A stretch of 48,569 bases of DNA from Treponema sp. (GCA_024681195.1 JAILBH010000132.1:1-48569); one strand, 5' to 3'. Positions 26,499 to 36,371 are shown, counted from the first letter of the stretch. Notes: generated by a model not told the origin, from the sequence alone. Program-made: numbers and translations.

Positions 26499-27874
26499 TA
26501 TAAACCTTCAATAGAGTTGTCTTTATACTTTTCATTTTCTTCGATGATTTTGTCCTTGATTGCAAGAAATTCTTCAACAAGAACCGGATCAAATTCAACA
26601 CCGGCACCTTTTTTTATTATGTCAAAGGCTTCATCGTAAGAACTAGGATTTTTATAACAGCGGTAATTTACAAGTGCTTCAAAAACATCCACAATAGCCA
26701 TTATTCTGGCGCCAAGAGGAATATCCTTTTCTCTTAAATGCTCCGGATACCCTTTTCCATTCCATCTTTCATGATGTGAACGGCAGATTTGAGCTGTAAG
26801 TCTAACCTGGTCACGATTATTTGTAAGAGGAAGAATATCAGATACAATCTTGGCTCCATTTTCGGCATGGGTCTGAATTGTAATAAATTCTTCTTCTGTG
26901 AGTTTTCCAGGTTTATTCAAAATATAATCTGGAATATAGATTTTTCCAATATCGTGGAAAGGAATTGCATCAACAAGCAGTTCAATATATTTTTCGCTCA
27001 AAACATCCCTGTAAATTCCTTTTCGTGCACAGGCATCGGCAAAAACCTTAACCATATTTGTAACACGCATTTCGTGTACACCAGATTCAAGCTTTCGGTT
27101 TTCTATAAGATTTGTAAAGTAATAAACAGAATTTTTCTGATGTTCAAGAGTTTGAATTCTTTTTTCATTATATAACTTATTAGAAATTTCAAGCTCCTGG
27201 TTCATCTTCTGATTCAAATTTATAAAAATAATCAGGAATGAAATTGCAAGACCAATGCTTATTAAAGCAACACCAAAATTTGCAATCTGAATTATATGAG
27301 AAATGAATGGGAAAAATATGAACGACGCAAAACCAATATTTTCCAGATTTTGAACATTTTTATGATACTTAAGGATAAGAAATAAGGCTTCCAGATAAAG
27401 CACAACTTCTATTCCAACAAGTATCATAAACCAGCTGCCTCTGTGATAGGTATTATCAGGGGCAATTGTATAATAAATGCCAAGGAATGGAGTTAGAATA
27501 AGCAGAATCATATAGAGTATGCTTATTCCAAGACTAAAGTATGAATAGCCTTTATTGATTTTAGTATCTTTCTGGTAGTAGCGGATTACATAACCGATAT
27601 AAAAATAGATAATAAAGATTCCTGTAAAATAATACAGGAAGGATGACAATGGTAATGCAACGAGCTTCCAAGCTGCATCAGTTCCTTCACTGATCCACAT
27701 AAAGATGTCAGTAATGCCATAGAAAATGGCTGCAATATTTGTGAATAAAAACCATTTTGCAGATTCATCTTTCTTTTTAAAATAAGAAATAGAAAAAGCA
27801 ATTATGAGACAAATAATAATACTGCATACGTCCAGCGATACGTTGGCCGCATTAATAACGTCTTTACTCATCAT
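26498..27874 (-). CDS. Membrane HD-GYP protein, predicted c-di-GMP phosphodiesterase
   Basis: 458 residues. Seven hydrophobic segments (about 13-32, 42-62, 72-98, 110-135, 147-168, 180-200, 204-222) form a 7TM-like sensor. A short coiled stretch (225-250) leads to the HD-GYP domain, with HDIGKIYIPDYIL from 307 and HHERWNGKGYP at 367-377. The HD pair, later histidines and the GYP motif are intact, so cleavage of c-di-GMP is likely. It overlaps metG by four bases and the FemAB-like gene by one. A membrane signal probably sets its activity, but no ligand can be read. Confidence 0.9.
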   Translation of the reverse strand: MMSKDVINAANVSLDVCSIIICLIIAFSISYFKKKDESAKWFLFTNIAAIFYGITDIFMWISEGTDAAWKLVALPLSSFLYYFTGIFIIYFYIGYVIRYYQKDTKINKGYSYFSLGISILYMILLILTPFLGIYYTIAPDNTYHRGSWFMILVGIEVVLYLEALFLILKYHKNVQNLENIGFASFIFFPFISHIIQIANFGVALISIGLAISFLIIFINLNQKMNQELEISNKLYNEKRIQTLEHQKNSVYYFTNLIENRKLESGVHEMRVTNMVKVFADACARKGIYRDVLSEKYIELLVDAIPFHDIGKIYIPDYILNKPGKLTEEEFITIQTHAENGAKIVSDILPLTNNRDQVRLTAQICRSHHERWNGKGYPEHLREKDIPLGARIMAIVDVFEALVNYRCYKNPSSYDEAFDIIKKGAGVEFDPVLVEEFLAIKDKIIEENEKYKDNSIEGL

Positions 27875-30183
27875 CCAATATCACTATTCAGTGCTTTTAT
27901 TGTAACAAGTTCTTTGCCATTTGCAAGTAAATTCTTACCTGCAATCTGAATTTTTCCGTCTACAGCTTTAATCTGTACACTAAAGAACTCATCAATATTG
28001 ATTTCTGCTTTTTTAGCTGCAGAAGGATCTGCTCCTTTAAGAATAACCTTAGTTCCAGGTTCTGCCCAGGAAGCATCAAGAACTTCTACGCATTCCTTTC
28101 CGTTTTCGTCCTTATAATCTCCAGCCAGAAGCATACCGCGGCTTTCTACCCCACGCATTGTGCGAGGTGCAAGGTTTGAAGCAATAATTACATGCTTTCC
28201 AAGAAGCTCTTCTTCTTTAAGGAACATACGTAAGCCTGACTGAATTGTGCGAGGTGTTCCGCTTCCATCATCCAGAGTTTCAATATAAAGCTTTTCTCCT
28301 TCCGGATTTGGTTTAATATCTGTAATTTTGGCAACAGTAAGCTCAATATTTGAATTAAAGAAAGCGGCCTGCTGTTCAAGAGGAAGAGCTTCCGGTTCTT
28401 TTTTCTGAGGTTTTTTATCCTTCTTTTCTGCAGGTTTACCCTGTTCCTTGTTCTGTTTACCGCTGAAGCGTTCACGGAAGGAAAGCATTGTCTTCTGGTC
28501 CATTGGCTTAAAGTAAACTTCTGTTGGTCCAACGGTTGTAAGTCCTTCTGTTACACCAATATCATTCCATGTGTAGCCTGGAATTGTTTCCTGTCCTACG
28601 CGTTTTTCCTGGATTGATTTTCCAAAGTAAGACATGATTTTTTGTGTATATTGAGGCATATAAGGATTCATCATAATCATCAAATCCTTAATTACATAAC
28701 AAAGATTATGGATAAGACTTTCTGCAGCAGCCGGATTTTCTGTTCTTGCTTTCCAAGGTTCAGCAGCCTGGAATTTTTTATTACAGATATCAGAAATTTC
28801 AAACATTGTGTGGAAGGCTTCTTTTAAATCTGCCCATTCAAGACACTGAGTTGCCTTATCTTCGAGTTCGCGTACCTGTTTCCAAAGCTCTTCGTCAACC
28901 GGGGCGTCCGGAATTTTTCCTTCGTAATATTTGTTTACAAAAAGAAGAGTTCTGTTTACAAGGTTTCCAAGGTTACCAATAAGCTCTCCATTTAGTTTTT
29001 CCATAAAGTCTTTCCAGGTAAACTGATAATCCTGTTTTTCGGGACGGTTGTAGAAAATATAGAATCTCCAGGCATCGGCAGGAATTCCGGTTTCTATTGC
29101 ATCGCTTCCAAATACACCAATTCCTCGGCTTTTTGAAAATTTTCCGTCTTCGTAATTTAAGAATTCGGTTGAAGACATATGATGGAGCTTTGTCCAGTCG
29201 TGTGGGCTTCCCAAAAGTGTACATGGGAAAATTACAGTATGGAATGGAATATTATCTTTTCCAATGAACTGGAATAAATCAATCTTTGGTTTGCCTTTAG
29301 CTTCTTCTGATTCAGAAGGAATCCACCAGCTCTTCCAGTCAAAGCTCTGTTTTCCGGCTTTTACAAGCTCGTCTGCAAGCTGTTTTGTGATAGAAATATA
29401 GCCGATTGGTGCATTAAACCAAACATAAAATACTTTATTTTCGTAGCCTTCTTTTGGAACCGGAATACCCCACTTAAGGTCACGGGTAATTGCGCGTTCC
29501 TGAAGACCGTCTCTGAGCCATGCTTTAGTCATGCTTAAAGCGTTTTCTGACCATTTGCCTTCTACACTGGCTTTTTCCATCCAGTCATTGAGTTTTCCAC
29601 TTAATGATGGTAGATCAATATAAAGATGTTTTGTTTCTCTAACTTCTGGAGTTGAACCGCAGGTATGACATTTTGGGTCTTTTAATTCGATTGGATCAAG
29701 TAAAGAACCACAGGAATCACACTGATCCCCACGTGCATTTGTAGAACCACATTTTGGACAGGTTCCGTCTACATAGCGGTCTGCAAGAAACATCTGGCAA
29801 TGAGGACAAAAAAGCTGTTTATTTACATGCTCTTTGATAAGTCCTGCTTTATCCAGATCAAGAAATAAAGACTGGGTAATTTCTGTACACTGCTCGTTAG
29901 AAGTACGTCCAAATTTATCAAAATTAATATGGAAAAAGTCATAAATTTTAGTGTGCTCTTTATAATAATAATCACAGAGCTCGCGAGGCTGTTTTTCTTC
30001 TTCCAGGGCTTTAGTTTCTGTTGCAGTTCCGTATTCATCAACTCCACATACATAAAGAGTATCATAACCCCGGTTACGGCAGAATCTGGCAAAAACATCT
30101 CCCGAAAGAGACTGAATTATGTTTCCCAAATGAGGAATATTATTAACATAAGGCAAAGCAGCCGTAATAAGACGTCTATTCAT
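27871..30183 (-). CDS. metG: Methionyl-tRNA synthetase with C-terminal tRNA-binding domain
   Basis: 770 residues. It charges tRNA-Met with methionine. The HIGH-type motif is PHLGN (residues 18-22). The zinc knuckles are seen as CPHC, CPKC and CDSCG (about 126-160), followed by a further CHTCG. The KMSKS loop is KFSKS near 350, a common MetRS variant. A Lys/Glu-rich linker (about 600-650) joins the anticodon-binding part to a C-terminal OB-fold tRNA-binding domain (NIELTVAKITDIKPNPEGEK onward). GGAG lies seven bases before the ATG. It heads a four-gene minus-strand unit. The 234 bases upstream hold the hairpin at 30286-30341 and the divergent receptor promoter; I see no T-box or SAM riboswitch there. 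Confidence 0.96.
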   Translation of the reverse strand: MNRRLITAALPYVNNIPHLGNIIQSLSGDVFARFCRNRGYDTLYVCGVDEYGTATETKALEEEKQPRELCDYYYKEHTKIYDFFHINFDKFGRTSNEQCTEITQSLFLDLDKAGLIKEHVNKQLFCPHCQMFLADRYVDGTCPKCGSTNARGDQCDSCGSLLDPIELKDPKCHTCGSTPEVRETKHLYIDLPSLSGKLNDWMEKASVEGKWSENALSMTKAWLRDGLQERAITRDLKWGIPVPKEGYENKVFYVWFNAPIGYISITKQLADELVKAGKQSFDWKSWWIPSESEEAKGKPKIDLFQFIGKDNIPFHTVIFPCTLLGSPHDWTKLHHMSSTEFLNYEDGKFSKSRGIGVFGSDAIETGIPADAWRFYIFYNRPEKQDYQFTWKDFMEKLNGELIGNLGNLVNRTLLFVNKYYEGKIPDAPVDEELWKQVRELEDKATQCLEWADLKEAFHTMFEISDICNKKFQAAEPWKARTENPAAAESLIHNLCYVIKDLMIMMNPYMPQYTQKIMSYFGKSIQEKRVGQETIPGYTWNDIGVTEGLTTVGPTEVYFKPMDQKTMLSFRERFSGKQNKEQGKPAEKKDKKPQKKEPEALPLEQQAAFFNSNIELTVAKITDIKPNPEGEKLYIETLDDGSGTPRTIQSGLRMFLKEEELLGKHVIIASNLAPRTMRGVESRGMLLAGDYKDENGKECVEVLDASWAEPGTKVILKGADPSAAKKAEINIDEFFSVQIKAVDGKIQIAGKNLLANGKELVTIKALNSDIG

Positions 30184-30285
30184 TAATTTGCTCCGTTATT
30201 TTTTTTGATTTAAATAAGAATACTTCATAATAATGAAAATTATTGTTTTTTACAATAAGAATACATTCGTGAAAAAAAGTAAAGT

Positions 30286-30341
30286 CAGGGTTCCGAGGCA
30301 GTGAACCTTCATACCCCCCTCAGGTTCACAGACCAGGGTTC
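30286..30341. repeat. Hairpin with CAGGGTTC direct repeats, possible copy D
   Basis: GTGAACCT (30301-30308) and AGGTTCAC (30322-30329) form an eight-base-pair hairpin flanked by identical CAGGGTTC octamers (30286-30293 and 30334-30341). It is GC-rich in an AT-rich divergent gap between metG and the receptor gene, so it does not terminate either gene. It lacks the terminal blocks shared by copies A, B and C, but it has GGTTC in the same orientation on both sides as A and C do, so membership of that family is uncertain. It could instead be a leader structure for metG or an operator. Confidence 0.6.
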
Positions 30342-30380
30342 TCTGTTTTGTATTTTTCACAAACATGAATTCTTTTTATA

Positions 30381-30409
30381 ATGACAACACACAATTTTCA
30401 TAGTATAAT
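30381..30409 (+). promoter_or_regulatory. Promoter of the chemotaxis receptor, leaderless type
   Basis: ATGACA (30381-30386) and TATAAT (30404-30409) are 17 bases apart. The ATG follows the -10 box by eight bases, so the transcript would start within about two bases of the start codon, and no ribosome binding site is present. An alternative upstream promoter, TTTCAC (30355-30360) with TATAAT (30377-30382), would give a longer leader. Confidence 0.62.
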
Positions 30410-30417
30410 GAACTATT

Positions 30418-32298
30418 ATGAGTGTATTTTTATCATATGCTGTTTTACTAAGCGTCGTAACAGAAATAAGTGTCTTATTTCTGCGTTTTTTTGCCCTGGA
30501 TTTTATCTATAACTCTCCGGAAGAGATGTTCATCGGCGGCTTTGCAAGTAATATGCTGATTTCCATTATTTTACTTGCAATCGTCTTATTTATAGCCTGG
30601 TTTTTCTGCCGACCTTTTGACAAAATCATTAAAAGAATTAAAGAAGAAGGCTATACTCCCACCGAAGAAGAAACCCGTAAATGTCTTGGAACCTATAGAA
30701 AACTCAATATCCTTACCATTTCTGCAAACTTCCTTGGCTTTTTTGTTGGTCAAGTTGTAATGGTTTGGGATGGACTTAGAACCGGACGTGCAGATTTTAA
30801 TCTTCTTAGAATTGTATTTATTGTAACACAGGCTGTGGCTTTTGGTGGTGTTTCTGCCATGTCTACAATCAATGGTCTTGATTCACGTCTTTCAAAATAC
30901 CGCCAGATGCTCAAAATTCAGTCAATTTCTAATCTTAAAAAATATAGTTCTATGACTCTGGCAAGCTCAATTGCAATGACATTCTTTATTGCACTTTCAT
31001 TTGTTGCAATTAATATGCTTGCTACTCTTTTTGGTTCATTCCAGGTACCGGATCCAACTATCTTTATGAAAAAAGGCTGGCTTTGTTTTGCACTCTCTGT
31101 AATTCTTGCAACCTATCCACTTGCAGTTATCATTGTTGATTTGACAAAACGAATGCGTCATACCTCAAAAGTTATGGAAGAAATCTCTCAGGAAGGTAAC
31201 CTTCAGCATCGTGTTGATATTACAATCCTTGATGACTTTGGTGTTCTTACTACTTCCATCAACAAGATGATTGATAAGCTTTCTGGAATGATCAGGGGAC
31301 TTGTAGAAAGTACAGAAACTGTTTCTTATTCTGCCAAAATCATAAACGCTTCTGTATTTAATGCATCAACTGCTATAAATGATTTTTCTACAATGCTTGA
31401 AAACATTAAAAACAACTCAAGTGAACAGAATAATCTTGTATTGGAAGCAGATAAGAATATTTCTAACCTTGCACACAATGTACGTGTAATTAAAGAACAT
31501 TTACTTGAACAGGCTCAATCTGTAGCAACAATTTCTTCTTCTGTAACACAAATGACAGCTAACATTGGATCTGTTGCAGACACTGCAGAAAAAGCCCGCG
31601 GCTCTGCAGAATTACTTACACAAAAGAGTCAGCAGGGACGAGAATCAATTCAAAATGCGATTGAAACTATGGTTGCAATCCAAAAGAGTTCTGCAGAAGT
31701 TCAGAATTTTGTTAATATCATTCGAAATCTTGCAAGTCAGACTAACCTGCTTTCTATGAACGCCGCTATTGAGGCTGCTCATGCCGGTGAATTTGGTCAG
31801 GGATTTGCTGTAGTTGCAGAAGAAGTTCGTAATCTTGCTGAATCATCTGCTCAAAGTGCACGAAATATTCAACAGCATATTGAAGAAATGATTGTTACCA
31901 TCGAAGCCGGTGTAAAAACAATCAATTCTGCAGGTGAATCCTTTATGGAAATTTCTCATGGTGTTGAAGAAACAGCAAACTTTGTTGGTGAGATTTCTCA
32001 GGCTATGGAAGAACAGAAAATTGGTGCCGCCGAAACTCAGAAGGCTACAATTACTGTAGTAGATGCAGTTCATGCCGTAAATGATCTTGCTTTAACTCAG
32101 TCAGAAGATGCTCAGAAGGTACGAGAGTTCATGAGAACTGTAGTAACTGCTTCTGAGTCTACATTAAAGGCTGTTCAGGATGGTGTTATTGCAACAATGC
32201 ACCTTAAAGAATCTGTACATGAAGTAAACGACTCTGCTACCAGCAATACACAATCAGTTGATGTTATTGAGCAGCAGGTCGGATTATTCAAGGTATAA
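30418..32298 (+). CDS. Methyl-accepting chemotaxis protein with six-helix membrane sensor
   Basis: 626 residues. Six hydrophobic segments (about 2-28, 40-65, 97-118, 128-152, 178-205, 218-242) replace the usual periplasmic ligand domain. A HAMP-like linker (KVMEEISQEGNLQHRVDITI) follows, then a long coiled-coil signalling domain. Its hairpin tip [29 protein letters not shown] near 450-475 is the CheA/CheW contact. No C-terminal CheR-tethering pentapeptide is seen. It would sense membrane or intracellular cues. It is transcribed alone and ends one base short of the acyl-CoA synthetase stop on the other strand. Confidence 0.92.
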   Translation: MSVFLSYAVLLSVVTEISVLFLRFFALDFIYNSPEEMFIGGFASNMLISIILLAIVLFIAWFFCRPFDKIIKRIKEEGYTPTEEETRKCLGTYRKLNILTISANFLGFFVGQVVMVWDGLRTGRADFNLLRIVFIVTQAVAFGGVSAMSTINGLDSRLSKYRQMLKIQSISNLKKYSSMTLASSIAMTFFIALSFVAINMLATLFGSFQVPDPTIFMKKGWLCFALSVILATYPLAVIIVDLTKRMRHTSKVMEEISQEGNLQHRVDITILDDFGVLTTSINKMIDKLSGMIRGLVESTETVSYSAKIINASVFNASTAINDFSTMLENIKNNSSEQNNLVLEADKNISNLAHNVRVIKEHLLEQAQSVATISSSVTQMTANIGSVADTAEKARGSAELLTQKSQQGRESIQNAIETMVAIQKSSAEVQNFVNIIRNLASQTNLLSMNAAIEAAHAGEFGQGFAVVAEEVRNLAESSAQSARNIQQHIEEMIVTIEAGVKTINSAGESFMEISHGVEETANFVGEISQAMEEQKIGAAETQKATITVVDAVHAVNDLALTQSEDAQKVREFMRTVVTASESTLKAVQDGVIATMHLKESVHEVNDSATSNTQSVDVIEQQVGLFKV

Positions 32299-32299
32299 A

Positions 32300-33994
32300 C
32301 TATTTAATATCCTTACGCATAATTTTGCCGGATATTGTTTTAGGCAGCTCCTTTACAAAGTCCACAATTCTTGGATATTTGTATGGAGCTGTTGTTTTTT
32401 TAACAAAATCCTGGATATCTTTTACAAGCTGGGGACCTGGTTCATACCCTTTTGCAAGAATGATTGTAGCCTTTACAACCTGACCGCGAACAGGGTCTGG
32501 AGCTGCAGTTACAGCGCATTCTACAACAGCAGGATGCTGCATAAGAACAGATTCTACTTCAAAAGTACCAATTCTATAGCCTGAACACTTGATTACATCG
32601 TCATTACGGCCTGTAAACCAGAAGTATCCGTCTTCATCACGCCATGCATTATCGCTTGTATGATAATAGCCGTCATGCATTACAGCCTTAGTCTTTGCTT
32701 CATCCCCAAAATATTCCATAAAAAGACCAGGGAAATTTCCTTTGGACATATCAACAACGATTTCACCAACCTCACCATCTTCTACTTCATTACCTTCTTC
32801 ATCAATAAGAGTAACGTTGTAATAAGGTGCAGGTTTTCCAAGACTACCCGGTTTTATCTTTTCGTTTCCATAGTTGAAGAGAGAGAGTGTTGTTTCTGTC
32901 TGGCCAAAGCCTTCTCTAATCTCTTTACCAGTTACAGCCTTCCATTTATTAAATACTTCTTCACTAAGTGGTTCACCAGCTGTAGACCAATGTAGACAAC
33001 TTGAGAAATTATATTTAGTTAAATCTTCCTGAATAAGGAAGCGGTAGATTGTTGGAGGAGCACAGAAAGATGTTATATGATGTTTTTCTATCTGTTTGAT
33101 AAGGTCAATAGGCTTAAATTTATCATGATAGTCATAAATAAATACAGCACATTCTGCAATCCACTGGCCATAAAGCTTACCCCACACTGCCTTACCCCAG
33201 CCTGTATCTGCAACTGTAAGATGAAGACCACCTTTCTGAACCTGCTGCCAGTAGCTTGCTGTAACAATGTGTCCAAGCGGATAAAGGAAGTTGTGAGAAA
33301 CCAGCTTTGGATGACTGGTAGTTCCAGAAGTAAAATATGCAAGAAGAATATCATCATTTTTGCTTATATCTTCTCGCTTAAGGGCATGTAAATCATTAAG
33401 CTGAGCTTCTGTTACATTTTTACAGCCTTCTGTAAAATCCAGCCAGGCCGGATGGTTCTTTTTAAATTCTTCACTCATTCCCTGATCAATTCCAAAAGGT
33501 GGAACTGCAACAAGAGTTTTGAGAGAAGGACATTCTTTTTGAGCATCCTCAATATATTTAAAAAGTTCACGACTATCTACGGCAACAACAGCTTTAATAA
33601 ATGCAGTATTACAGCGGTAAACAATATCTTCTTTGGTAAGCATATGAGTTGCAGGAATTACACTTGCCCCTATTTTATGAAGTGCAACAATAGAAATCCA
33701 GAATTCATAGCGACGTTGAAGAATAAGCATTACAAAGTCACCGCGTTTAATTCCAATACTGCGGAAATAAGCTGCGGCCCTGTCTGTACGTTCCTTGAGT
33801 TCCCCAAAAGTCATACGAATTTCTTCGTCATTATCATTGCACCATATAAATGCCAGTGCATCTGGAGTTCTTTTTGCAAGCTCGTCAACAACATCGTAAC
33901 CAAAGTTAAAGTTGTCTGGAACCTTTATTTTATAATTTGCAAAAAAGTCGTTATAGTCTTTAAATTCTGTTTGTTCTAGAAAATCTTCTAACAT
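32300..33994 (-). CDS. AMP-forming acyl-CoA synthetase, ACSM-like
   Basis: 564 residues. It activates a carboxylic acid with ATP to an acyl-AMP, then transfers it to CoA. The P-loop AYFTSGTTSHPKLVSHN, GFGQTETTLSLFNY, YHTSDNAWRDEDGYFWFTGR and the C-terminal Lys in KTISGKIMRKDIK are intact. Its closest style is that of acetyl/medium-chain (ACSM) synthetases, so short or branched acids are plausible substrates. It is the third gene of a minus-strand unit (fadD-like, XRE-cupin, this gene), 19 bases after the regulator. Substrate choice is inference. Confidence 0.9.
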   Translation of the reverse strand: MLEDFLEQTEFKDYNDFFANYKIKVPDNFNFGYDVVDELAKRTPDALAFIWCNDNDEEIRMTFGELKERTDRAAAYFRSIGIKRGDFVMLILQRRYEFWISIVALHKIGASVIPATHMLTKEDIVYRCNTAFIKAVVAVDSRELFKYIEDAQKECPSLKTLVAVPPFGIDQGMSEEFKKNHPAWLDFTEGCKNVTEAQLNDLHALKREDISKNDDILLAYFTSGTTSHPKLVSHNFLYPLGHIVTASYWQQVQKGGLHLTVADTGWGKAVWGKLYGQWIAECAVFIYDYHDKFKPIDLIKQIEKHHITSFCAPPTIYRFLIQEDLTKYNFSSCLHWSTAGEPLSEEVFNKWKAVTGKEIREGFGQTETTLSLFNYGNEKIKPGSLGKPAPYYNVTLIDEEGNEVEDGEVGEIVVDMSKGNFPGLFMEYFGDEAKTKAVMHDGYYHTSDNAWRDEDGYFWFTGRNDDVIKCSGYRIGTFEVESVLMQHPAVVECAVTAAPDPVRGQVVKATIILAKGYEPGPQLVKDIQDFVKKTTAPYKYPRIVDFVKELPKTISGKIMRKDIK

Positions 33995-34013
33995 AAATAA
34001 TCCTTTATGATTC

Positions 34014-34565
34014 TTATATTATTATTGCTAAGAATTTAGCTTTTTTATCATTCAGCGCCTGCATACCGTGCTTCTTTGTTGCATCAAAATAAACGCTGTC
34101 ACCTTCTTCCAATACCATTTCTTTGCCGTCTACAACAAGCTTCATTGAACCTTCAATCATGTATTCAAATTCATGGCCCGGATGTGCATTAAAATGGATT
34201 TCCTTTGTTTCTTCAGGTGTAATGGTAACAATAAAAGGATCTGCCTTGCGGTTCTGAAAACCTGCAGCCAGAGCCTGATATTTATAATCGCTTCGTCTGT
34301 CTACCGAAAGTCCTTTATCCTTTTTGGTAAGACAGTATGAATGCATGTGCGGTTCTTTTCCCGAAATGAGGGTACCAAGGTCAATTCCGTACTTTTTGGA
34401 CATTGACTGTAAAATGCCTACAGGAATGTCGATTGTGCCGGTTTCGTACTTCTGGTACTGTTCAATAGAAATACCACATACACCTGCAGCTTCTTCTACT
34501 GATACATCCATAATTTCACGCAGACCGATCAATCGGTCTGCTACTGCCTTAATCTCCTCATTCAT
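34014..34565 (-). CDS. XRE-family regulator with cupin sensor domain (first copy)
   Basis: 183 residues. The helix-turn-helix (about 7-62, including VEEAAGVCGISIEQYQKYETG) is followed by a cupin domain (about 105-183, GHEFEYMIEGSMKLVVDGKEM with metal-site-like GHEFE). Such proteins often sense a small molecule and regulate adjacent metabolic genes. It sits between two acyl-CoA synthetase genes and is paralogous to the regulator ending the 2-oxoacid oxidoreductase operon at 40630. GAGG is upstream of the ATG. TTGTAC repeats at 34590-34611 could be its operator. Confidence 0.9.
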   Translation of the reverse strand: MNEEIKAVADRLIGLREIMDVSVEEAAGVCGISIEQYQKYETGTIDIPVGILQSMSKKYGIDLGTLISGKEPHMHSYCLTKKDKGLSVDRRSDYKYQALAAGFQNRKADPFIVTITPEETKEIHFNAHPGHEFEYMIEGSMKLVVDGKEMVLEEGDSVYFDATKKHGMQALNDKKAKFLAIII

Positions 34566-34589
34566 AAAATTACCTCTTTATATTTAGTT

Positions 34590-34611
34590 TTGTACAATAT
34601 TAGTCTTGTAC
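34590..34611. promoter_or_regulatory. Possible operator: repeated TTGTAC
   Basis: TTGTACAA (34590-34597, itself a palindrome) is followed by a second TTGTAC (34606-34611) 16 bases on, in the 34-base gap between the long-chain-type synthetase gene and the XRE-cupin gene. Part of it encodes the synthetase C-terminus, so the match may be fortuitous. Confidence 0.3.
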
Positions 34612-36246
34612 TTTTAACACTTCTCTTCTGTATTTTGTTCCAATTTCTGTAAGCTTAAACTTCTGAATTTTTCCAGAACCGGTCATTGGAAATTCATCCA
34701 GGAACATTACAAGCTGCGGCCACTTGAATTTAGAAAGCTTATCGCGGCAGAATTCAATTACATCCTGCTCAGTCAAAGTTTTACCTTCATGAAGAATAAT
34801 GAATGCTCCGGTAATTTCACCATAGCGTTCACTCTTAACAGCGGCAACCTGAATATCTTTAATTTCTGGAATCTGAATTAAGAACTCTTCAATTTCGCGT
34901 GGATAAATGTTTTCTCCACCACGAATAATCATATCTTTAATGCGGCCGGTAATCTTATAATTTCCGTTTTCATCTTTTACACCAAGGTCTCCGGAATGAA
35001 GGAAGCCGTTTTTATCAATTGTTTCTGCAGTAGCTTCGGGCATTTTGTAATAACCCTTCATTACGTTCCAGCCCTTACAACACATTTCTCCCTGAACGCC
35101 AACAGGACATTCTTTTCCTGTTTCCGGATCCAAAACCTTTACTTCAATTCCTTCAAAAGCATCTCCAACAGTTGTTGCTTTTACTTCTACTGAATCATCC
35201 CAGTGGCTTTGAGTCATACCAGGGCTGGATTCTGTAAGGCCATAAACCGAAGTAATTTCGGGCATATGCATTTTTTCTATTACAGTCTTCATAAGCTCAA
35301 CAGGAACGCCAGAGCCGGCCATAATACCGGTTCTAAGAGAAGACATGTCAAACATGCTGAACATCGGGTGGTTTAATTCAGAAATAAACATTGTTGGTAC
35401 ACCATAAAGAGATGTACACTTTTCTTTCTGGATTGAAGCAAGAGCAACAAGAGGATCAAAGGTTTCCAGAAGAACGTGGGTAGCACCATGAGTCAGAATT
35501 GCCATTACTCCAAGAACAATACCAAAACAATGGAAAAGCGGTACTAAAAGACACAAACGGTCCTTTGAAGTGTAACGCATTCGTTCTCCAATAATCCATC
35601 CGTCATTAATAATATTGCGGCTGGTAAGCATAACACCCTTAGGAAAGCCGGTTGTTCCCGAAGTATACTGCATGTTTACAACATCGTGCTGTGTAACTTC
35701 ACTTTCTATCTTGTGAATAATTTCTATGTCTACATGCTGTCCAAGCAAAAGAAGTTCCGGTGTTGAATAAAGACCACGGAATTTTTCTGGTCCCATAAAT
35801 ACAACATTACGCAAAAATGGAAAACGCTTTGATTTAAGACAACCACGTTCATATTCATCAAGCTCCGGAACAAGCTCTTTAATCATTGCAACATAATTTG
35901 AATCCTTTACACCATCGGTAAGACAAAGAGTTGTTAAATCGGCCTGTTTAACAAGATATTCAAGTTCGTGAGATTTATATGAGGTATTTACAGTAACTGC
36001 AACAGCTCCTAGTCTGGCACAGGCAAACATATAAGTAAGCCAGTCTGGAACATTTGTTGCCCAGATTCCAACATTGTCACCTTTTCTGACTCCAATGGCG
36101 TATAATCCGCAGGCAAGATCATCTACACGTTTGTCAAACTGAGCATAAGTAAAACGTAAATCACGGTCTGCGTATACCATGAATTCCTGTTCAGGATTTT
36201 CCTGAGTTTTTTGTCTTAACAGCTGGTTTAAAGATAATTCAATCAT
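34600..36246 (-). CDS. AMP-forming fatty acyl-CoA synthetase, FadD-like
   Basis: 548 residues. The nucleotide motif [53 protein letters not shown] and [12 protein letters not shown] mark a fatty-acid-type acyl-CoA ligase of normal length. It is the first gene of the unit with the XRE-cupin regulator and the ACSM-like synthetase. Its promoter (36253-36281) puts the transcript start at or next to the ATG. It is divergent from the FIST gene. Substrate unknown; medium-chain or branched acids are plausible from context. Confidence 0.9.
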   Translation of the reverse strand: MIELSLNQLLRQKTQENPEQEFMVYADRDLRFTYAQFDKRVDDLACGLYAIGVRKGDNVGIWATNVPDWLTYMFACARLGAVAVTVNTSYKSHELEYLVKQADLTTLCLTDGVKDSNYVAMIKELVPELDEYERGCLKSKRFPFLRNVVFMGPEKFRGLYSTPELLLLGQHVDIEIIHKIESEVTQHDVVNMQYTSGTTGFPKGVMLTSRNIINDGWIIGERMRYTSKDRLCLLVPLFHCFGIVLGVMAILTHGATHVLLETFDPLVALASIQKEKCTSLYGVPTMFISELNHPMFSMFDMSSLRTGIMAGSGVPVELMKTVIEKMHMPEITSVYGLTESSPGMTQSHWDDSVEVKATTVGDAFEGIEVKVLDPETGKECPVGVQGEMCCKGWNVMKGYYKMPEATAETIDKNGFLHSGDLGVKDENGNYKITGRIKDMIIRGGENIYPREIEEFLIQIPEIKDIQVAAVKSERYGEITGAFIILHEGKTLTEQDVIEFCRDKLSKFKWPQLVMFLDEFPMTGSGKIQKFKLTEIGTKYRREVLKVQD

Positions 36247-36252
36247 AATTTG

Positions 36253-36281
36253 AATATATACGAAAGCAGTGAAAATTTCAA
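36253..36281 (-). promoter_or_regulatory. Promoter of the fadD-like operon, leaderless type
   Basis: On the minus strand TTGAAA (36281-36276) and TATATT (36258-36253) are separated by exactly 17 bases. Only six bases separate the -10 box from the ATG, so transcription probably starts at the start codon. There is no ribosome binding site. Confidence 0.7.
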
Positions 36282-36288
36282 TATAAAA

Positions 36289-36324
36289 GTTTAATTATTT
36301 TAAAGTTATTTAATATAATTAAAC
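36289..36324. promoter_or_regulatory. Inverted repeat between divergent fadD-like and FIST genes
   Basis: GTTTAATTAT (36289-36298) and ATAATTAAAC (36315-36324) form a perfect ten-base inverted repeat with a 16-base spacer, just upstream of the fadD-like -35 box. A shared operator is possible, but the sequence is all AT except the end bases and could arise by chance. Confidence 0.35.
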
Positions 36325-36365
36325 ATTAAATATTATTTTTTACTTTATTTTCTATAAATCTGTGT

Positions 36366-36371
36366 TATAAT
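36366..36371 (+). promoter_or_regulatory. -10 box of the FIST / hydrogenase-like operon
   Basis: A perfect TATAAT lies six bases before the ATG at 36378, again implying a leaderless transcript. The -35 region is weak (CTTTAT at 17-base spacing), so an activator may be needed. Confidence 0.5.

Noticed and set aside
30184-30417. Riboswitch or T-box leader for metG
   Set aside because: No T-box consensus, specifier loop or SAM-riboswitch core could be found on the minus strand; only the hairpin with CAGGGTTC repeats is visible.
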